From positions 1-9,231 of the forward strand of contig JAGOGN010000052.1 of assembly GCA_017996675.1 (NCBI GenBank): DNA of 9,231 bases, given 5' to 3'. The stretch comes from Lachnospiraceae bacterium. GTDB lineage: Bacteria > Bacillota_A > Clostridia > Lachnospirales > Lachnospiraceae. The position numbers were made by a program, and so were the translations under genes. Under the pieces are notes generated by a model. It made no database searches. It saw only the letters and a program-made list of their open reading frames with translations, and had not been told where the DNA came from. Positions 5,733-9,231 of this stretch are shown in pieces; the first letter of the stretch is position 1, and each line of letters starts with the position of its first letter.

Positions 5733-6478
5733 GAGAAAATCAAATACAACAATTTCAGAATCAACATTTTGGAAAGCTCACTGTCATAGAAATTGATAGT
5801 GAGTTTTTCTTTATAGGAAAAGAAGTCGCAGAACTACTGGGATACAAAAATGGTAGCAGAGATGTAAATCGGCATGTTGATGAAGAAGATCGGTGCATAT
5901 TTCAAAACTACCAAAACGGTACTTTTGAAAATATACCAAATAGAGGAGTAACCATTATCAACGAATCAGGACTTTATAGCTTGATTTTGTTATCAAAGCT
6001 TCCGAGTGCAAAAGCTTTTAAACACTGGGTGACGAAAGAAGTTTTACCAAGCATTCGAAAACATGGTGGTTATATTGGAAATCAAGAAAATAAATCAAAT
6101 GAAGAAATTCTTGCCAGTGCAGTCCTTGTTGCTCAAAGGGTAATTCAGGAAAAAGAACAAGTAATCGAGCAGTTAAAACCAAAAGCAGATTACTATGATC
6201 AGCTAGTGAGTCAAAATCTTTTAACGAACCTAAGAAACACAGCAAAGGAGCTAAAAATTCCACAAAATAAATTCATTGCGTTTTTACTGGAAAACAAATA
6301 TATCTATCGAGATAAGTATGAAAGGCTTCTTCCCTATGCACAAAAGAACAAGGGCTATTTCGAGATTAAAGAGTGGTACAACTTCTATAATGATTTAGTT
6401 GGGATTCAAACCATGGTAACACCAAAAGGTCGGGAGCATTTTCTGATTCTGACTGGAGGTGATGTCACTTGTGACTAG
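5729..6478 (+). CDS. Phage-type antirepressor with BRO-N and KilAC domains
   Basis: This 249-aa protein has two domains. The BRO N-terminal domain covers about residues 13-113: FGKLTVIEIDSEFFFIGKEV, AELLGYKNGSRDVNRHV, ESGLYSLILLSKLPSAKAFK and WVTKEVLPSIRKHGGYI. The C-terminal antirepressor (KilAC/ANT-like) domain covers about 150-245: LKPKADYYDQLV, then TAKELKIPQNKFIAFLLENKYIYRD, ending TPKGREHFLI. Such proteins bind DNA or block phage repressors. In this element family it is a regular backbone gene between pcfB and virD4, so it probably controls element gene expression or copy state; its direct target is not visible here. The start ATG 5729 overlaps the pcfB stop and lies 8 bases after AAAAGGAG (5713-5720). 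The end overlaps the virD4 start region. Confidence 0.88.
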   Translation: MRENQIQQFQNQHFGKLTVIEIDSEFFFIGKEVAELLGYKNGSRDVNRHVDEEDRCIFQNYQNGTFENIPNRGVTIINESGLYSLILLSKLPSAKAFKHWVTKEVLPSIRKHGGYIGNQENKSNEEILASAVLVAQRVIQEKEQVIEQLKPKADYYDQLVSQNLLTNLRNTAKELKIPQNKFIAFLLENKYIYRDKYERLLPYAQKNKGYFEIKEWYNFYNDLVGIQTMVTPKGREHFLILTGGDVTCD

Positions 6479-8255
6479 TAAAATACCTCAAGATATAAAG
6501 TCTGTATTTATCGGGCAGGATTGGAAGAAACTACTGAAAGTAAACATTGCATATCTTGCCTTTTTCTATGTCGGTAATATCTTTTCAGCTCATGTAAGAG
6601 CCTACCAAGGTGGCGATATCATTGACCGAATTATGACTGCAATCGTAGAACTGGAGACAATGAAGTTTATTCCTAGTTTTCATCCAAATGATTTACTAAT
6701 TGGCATAGCTGTTGCTGGTCTCATGAAGTTCATCGTTTACACCAAAGGTAAGAAAGCGAAGAAGTTTCGAGAAGGAAAAGAGTATGGCTCTGCTAGATGG
6801 GGAAACGCTAAAGACATCAAACCTTATATTGATGAAAAGTACGATAACAATGTGCTCTTTACCAACACGGAGCGTCTCACCATGAATGGTAGACCCAGTA
6901 ATCCCAAATATGCCAGAAATAAGAATGTACTGGTAATCGGTGGTTCAGGTTCAGGTAAAACAAGATTCTTTGTAAAACCAAATCTCATGCAGATGCATTC
7001 TTCCTATGTGGTGACAGACCCGAAAGGCACGATTGTCTTAGAGTGCGGAAAGATGCTTGAAGAAAATGGTTATGAGATAAAAATCCTTAATACCATCAAT
7101 TTTAAGAAAAGCATGAAGTACAATCCATTTGCTTATCTGAAAAGCGAAAAAGACATCTTAAAACTGGTTCAAACGATTATCGCTAATACCAAGGGCGAAG
7201 GAGAAAAGGCGGGTGAAGACTTCTGGGTCAAGGCGGAAAAGTTGTATTACACAGCCCTTATTGGCTACATCTACTATGAAGCTCCAAGAGAAGAAAAGAA
7301 CTTCAAGACGCTTCTGGATATGATTGATGCTTCTGAAGTTCGTGAAGATGATGAAAGCTATATGAACCCAATTGATCGGCTATTTGAAGCCTTAGAAAAG
7401 AAACGCCCTACCCATTTTGCAGTGAAGCAGTATAAGAAATACAAGCTTGCAGCAGGAAAAACAGCAAAGAGTATTCTCATCTCATGTGGTGCAAGGCTCG
7501 CTCCCTTTGATATTGAAGAGTTAAGGGAGTTGATGAGTGAAGATGAAATGGCACTTGATACCATCGGTGATAAGAAGACTGCACTCTTTGTCATTATTTC
7601 AGATACGGATGACACCTTTAATTTCGTAGTTTCTATCATGTATTCTCAACTCTTTAATCTACTGTGTGATAAAGCAGATGATGTGTATGGAGGCAGACTT
7701 CCTGTGCATGTTCGATTCTTACTAGATGAGTTTGCAAATATCGGGTTAATCCCAAAATTTGAAAAGCTGATTGCAACCATTCGTTCAAGAGAAATTTCAG
7801 CAAGCATCATCTTGCAATCACAATCTCAGCTCAAAGCCATCTACAAAGATCATGCAGATACCATCATTGGTAACTGTGATAGCACTTTGTTCCTTGGTGG
7901 AAAAGAGAAAACGACACTCAAAGAACTCTCTGAAACACTGGGGAAAGAAACTATTGACCTTTATAACACATCGGAAACCAGAAGCAATCAAAAGTCCTTT
8001 GGTCTTAACTATCAGAAAGTTGGTAAAGAGCTGATGAGCCAAGATGAAATAACAGTGATGGATGGTGGAAAATGCATCTTTCAGTTAAGAGGGGTCCGCC
8101 CATTCTTGTCAGATAAATTTGATATCACCAAGCACAAGAACTATAAGCTCTTGGAGGATTACGATAAGAAAAATTTATTTGATGTAGAGAAGTATATGAA
8201 GCGAGTCGGTAAGGCAAAGGTCACAGCCAATACAAAGTTAAACACCATAAGCTGA
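6471..8255 (+). CDS. virD4: VirD4/TraG-type coupling protein (type IV secretion ATPase)
   Basis: This inner-membrane ATPase carries the relaxase-DNA complex to the conjugation channel. In 594 aa it has two N-terminal membrane segments (about 24-40 VNIAYLAFFYVGNIF and 74-90 LLIGIAVAGLMKFIVY), then YGSARWG (105-111), which is typical of VirD4 proteins. Walker A GGSGSGKT is at 157-164, followed by VVTDPKG, and Walker B FLLDEF is at 416-421, followed by ANIG. The later ILQSQSQLKAIY is the conserved motif-3 region of this family. The start is uncertain. GTG 6471 lies 11 bases after GGAGG (6455-6459). In-frame ATG 6462 is only 2 bases after it and GTG 6459 overlaps it, so I prefer 6471. The start overlaps the antirepressor gene, so translation is probably coupled. 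Length and motifs match complete family members. Confidence 0.93.
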   Translation: MTSKIPQDIKSVFIGQDWKKLLKVNIAYLAFFYVGNIFSAHVRAYQGGDIIDRIMTAIVELETMKFIPSFHPNDLLIGIAVAGLMKFIVYTKGKKAKKFREGKEYGSARWGNAKDIKPYIDEKYDNNVLFTNTERLTMNGRPSNPKYARNKNVLVIGGSGSGKTRFFVKPNLMQMHSSYVVTDPKGTIVLECGKMLEENGYEIKILNTINFKKSMKYNPFAYLKSEKDILKLVQTIIANTKGEGEKAGEDFWVKAEKLYYTALIGYIYYEAPREEKNFKTLLDMIDASEVREDDESYMNPIDRLFEALEKKRPTHFAVKQYKKYKLAAGKTAKSILISCGARLAPFDIEELRELMSEDEMALDTIGDKKTALFVIISDTDDTFNFVVSIMYSQLFNLLCDKADDVYGGRLPVHVRFLLDEFANIGLIPKFEKLIATIRSREISASIILQSQSQLKAIYKDHADTIIGNCDSTLFLGGKEKTTLKELSETLGKETIDLYNTSETRSNQKSFGLNYQKVGKELMSQDEITVMDGGKCIFQLRGVRPFLSDKFDITKHKNYKLLEDYDKKNLFDVEKYMKRVGKAKVTANTKLNTIS

Positions 8256-8275
8256 TTCAGGAGAAAGGAGCTTAA

Positions 8276-8329
8276 ATGAAGAGGATAAGAAGTCCCACTA
8301 AAAATTTAATAGCAGAATGTATCAGTTAA
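8276..8329 (+). CDS. 17-codon leader peptide upstream of ssb-like gene
   Basis: ATG 8276 to TAA 8327-8329 encodes MKRIRSPTKNLIAECIS. A strong ribosome binding site AAAGGAG (8264-8270) lies 5 bases upstream, as good as that of any large gene here. The last two bases of the stop codon are the first two of the following terminator-like stem. A ribosome finishing or stalling near the stop would therefore cover the 5' arm and favour read-through into ssb. The peptide is basic at its start and matches nothing I can name. The layout is that of a regulatory leader, as in tet(M)-type or erm-type leaders, but the inducing signal is not evident. Confidence 0.5.
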   Translation: MKRIRSPTKNLIAECIS

Positions 8330-8366
8330 GCGATTGAAAGAGAAAGAAATCTTCCAGTCGCTTTTT
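8328..8366 (+). terminator. Terminator or attenuator hairpin in the ssb leader
   Basis: AAGCGATTGAAAGA (8328-8341) pairs with TCTTCCAGTCGCTT (8350-8363), a 14-bp stem with one T-G wobble and one A-C mismatch, around loop GAAAGAAA. A T-run at 8362-8366 follows. It lies inside what is otherwise one run of co-directional transfer genes. As a full terminator it would cut off ssb, maff2 and the VirB6-like gene, so partial or regulated termination is more likely. The left arm begins AAGCGATT and the right arm ends AGTCGC, shared with the hairpin before repA (GCGATT and AGTCG). Confidence 0.75.
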
Positions 8367-8396
8367 AAATTTCAAAGAAAACAGGAGAAAAGATAA

Positions 8397-8708
8397 ATGG
8401 AAATGAATTTAGAGATGATTAACATCAACGCAAACCTAGTTAAAGAACCAGTCTTTAGTAGTTTTGAGAAAAACGGAGAAACCATTGAAGTGGTGAACTT
8501 CACTTTGGTCAAAAGCTATGGCAAGGACAAAGAATATACCAATTGCTCAGCCTATGGCGAGAAGGTAGAGCTTGCAAGAGAGCTTAGACCAGGCGATTTC
8601 GTTCATGTCTTTGGTTACTTCAAAGAGAGGGTCAAGGGCGATAAGACCTATAAAAATTTCATCGTCAAATCATATAACAAAATCACAGAAAACAAGGAGG
8701 AAGAATAA
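8397..8708 (+). CDS. Single-stranded DNA-binding (SSB-like OB-fold) protein
   Basis: This 103-aa protein looks like a short SSB: MININANLVKEPVFSSF, then VVNFTLVKSYGKDKEYTNCSAYGEKVELARELRPGDFVHVFGYFKERV, then KTYKNFIVKSYNKI. These are the OB-fold strands in SSB order, with the WNVVAFG-type strand replaced by CSAYGEKVE. It lacks the long disordered acidic-tip tail of host SSB and ends in a short acidic run, NKEEE. It probably coats single-stranded element DNA during transfer or replication. The start ATG 8397 lies 8 bases after AGGAGA (8383-8388); an in-frame ATG at 8403 is less well placed. Its stop TAA overlaps the next ATG. Expression is probably controlled by the leader ORF and hairpin upstream. 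Confidence 0.8.
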   Translation: MEMNLEMININANLVKEPVFSSFEKNGETIEVVNFTLVKSYGKDKEYTNCSAYGEKVELARELRPGDFVHVFGYFKERVKGDKTYKNFIVKSYNKITENKEEE

Positions 8709-8923
8709 TGGGATTTTTTGTAGAAGGCGTTAACGTATTAAAAACCTTAGTCATGGCACTAGGAGCAGGTCTTGGAGCATGGGGCGTTATCAATCTTATG
8801 GAAGGTTACGGGAATGATAACCCTGGTGCAAAGTCACAAGGTATTAAACAGCTAATGGCTGGTGGAGGTATCACACTGATTGCAATGAAACTTATTCCAC
8901 TACTTGCAGATGTATTGAACTAA
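8708..8923 (+). CDS. Maff2 family small membrane protein
   Basis: This 71-aa protein has two hydrophobic segments: about residues 10-30 (VLKTLVMALGAGLGAWGVIN) and about 46-70 (LMAGGGITLIAMKLIPLLADV). A short polar loop with NDNPGAKSQG joins them. This is the Maff2 pattern regularly found just before the VirB6/CD0411-like gene in Tn1549-type elements. The size and double-helix layout are like VirB2/TrbC pilin-type channel subunits, so a pore or pilus-like role in the type IV secretion system is likely but inferred. The ribosome binding site AAGGAGG (8694-8700) lies 7 bases before ATG 8708, which overlaps the ssb stop. Confidence 0.82.
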   Translation: MGFFVEGVNVLKTLVMALGAGLGAWGVINLMEGYGNDNPGAKSQGIKQLMAGGGITLIAMKLIPLLADVLN

Positions 8924-8935
8924 GGAGCGTAACTT

Positions 8936-9231
8936 ATGTTTGGGATTTTCGATAAAATTACAGAGTTCTTTAAGGAACTACTCATCGGAGGTATCCAAGC
9001 AAACCTTGAATCGATGTTCTTAGATATCAACAATCAAGTGGCGTCAGTCGCAAGCGATGTAGGGCAAACACCTATGGGATGGAATGGAGAAGTCTTTAAT
9101 TTCATTAAGACGATCAACAACAATGTCATTATCCCGATTGCAGGACTGATAATCACAGCTGTACTTTGTATTGAGCTCATTAATCTGGTGATGCAGAAAA
9201 ACAACATGCATGACTCTGATACCTTTGAGTT
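8936..9231 (+). CDS. VirB6/CD0411-like membrane protein, 5' part (cut by window end)
   Basis: The first 98 residues of a larger conjugation protein are visible. It begins MFGIFDKITEFFKELLIGGI, continues with LESMFLDINNQVASVASDVGQTP, and has one clear membrane segment near residues 66-85 (NVIIPIAGLIITAVLCIELI). The frame stays open to the last base. In Tn1549-type elements this is the polytopic VirB6-like (CD0411) subunit of the transfer channel, which follows Maff2 directly. The ribosome binding site AAGGAG (8922-8927) overlaps the maff2 stop and lies 8 bases before ATG 8936. The family call rests on gene order, the N-terminus and the first membrane helix. Confidence 0.8.
   Translation, partial: MFGIFDKITEFFKELLIGGIQANLESMFLDINNQVASVASDVGQTPMGWNGEVFNFIKTINNNVIIPIAGLIITAVLCIELINLVMQKNNMHDSDTFE

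Larger units (their letters stand above)
2277..9231. mobile_element. Left part of a Tn1549/CTn-like integrative and conjugative element
   Basis: Methyltransferase homology stops at 2276, after the DFATG motif. Inverted repeats follow, then cargo-like genes, then an ordered set of replication and conjugation genes (RepA_N, DnaC-like, PcfB, antirepressor, VirD4, SSB-like, Maff2, VirB6-like). This order is characteristic of Tn1549-type elements of Firmicutes. The exact junction cannot be fixed from one end. It probably lies within about 2272-2300. Integrase, relaxase, VirB4 and the right end are outside the window. Whether the integrase is a tyrosine or a serine recombinase cannot be told here. 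Confidence 0.8.

Noticed and set aside
7358..8042. Several open frames overlapping virD4 on both strands (7358-7639, 7771-8034, 7818-8042)
   Set aside because: All lie inside the well-supported VirD4 coding frame and have no protein-family features.

Overview
The window is AT-rich with Firmicutes-type ribosome binding sites (AAGGAGG-like, 5-10 bases from the start codon). It suggests a low-GC Clostridia or anaerobic-coccus type host; the species cannot be named from the sequence. By eye, the left end (about 1-1100) is more AT-rich than the conjugation genes on the right, as expected for a chromosome carrying an acquired element. All genes run on the + strand.

Host part (1 to about 2276). The window opens inside proC (pyrroline-5-carboxylate reductase, proline synthesis), which ends at 614. 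A 489-base non-coding stretch follows. It holds a terminator-like hairpin that overlaps a possible 22-codon ORF, a candidate promoter next to a perfect 16-bp palindrome, and a second perfect hairpin. Next comes the 5' part of a large restriction-modification type gene (1104-2375), with an N-terminal PD-(D/E)XK nuclease and the start of an N-6 adenine methyltransferase domain. The methyltransferase stops directly after its SAM-binding motif I (DFATG, ending at 2276), and the last 32 codons are unrelated sequence. The simplest reading is that an integrative element inserted here.

Element part (about 2277 to the window end). The element's left end is rich in inverted repeats. Two cargo-like genes follow: an unrecognised 142-aa protein (2530) and a small PD-(D/E)XK nuclease-fold protein (3012). 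The backbone then follows the order I know from Tn1549/CTn-type integrative and conjugative elements: RepA_N replication initiator, DnaC-like ATPase, PcfB/DUF3801, BRO/KilAC antirepressor, VirD4-type coupling protein, SSB-like OB-fold protein, Maff2 membrane protein, and the start of a VirB6/CD0411-like membrane protein cut by the window edge. RepA, DnaC and SSB would serve plasmid-like replication of the excised element. PcfB and VirD4 would bring DNA to the transfer channel, and Maff2 and the VirB6-like protein belong to that channel. Integrase, relaxase and VirB4 are not in the window and would lie to the right.

Most notable signals: (1) the element interrupts a defence-type gene at its catalytic motif; (2) the repA and ssb leaders each carry a related hairpin plus T-tract whose 5' arm touches the stop codon of a short upstream ORF (17 codons for ssb, ATG plus two codons for repA), an arrangement that would suit ribosome-controlled attenuation; (3) the two-gene cargo slot, where a reading frame stays open across the gene boundary and hints at an old frameshift.
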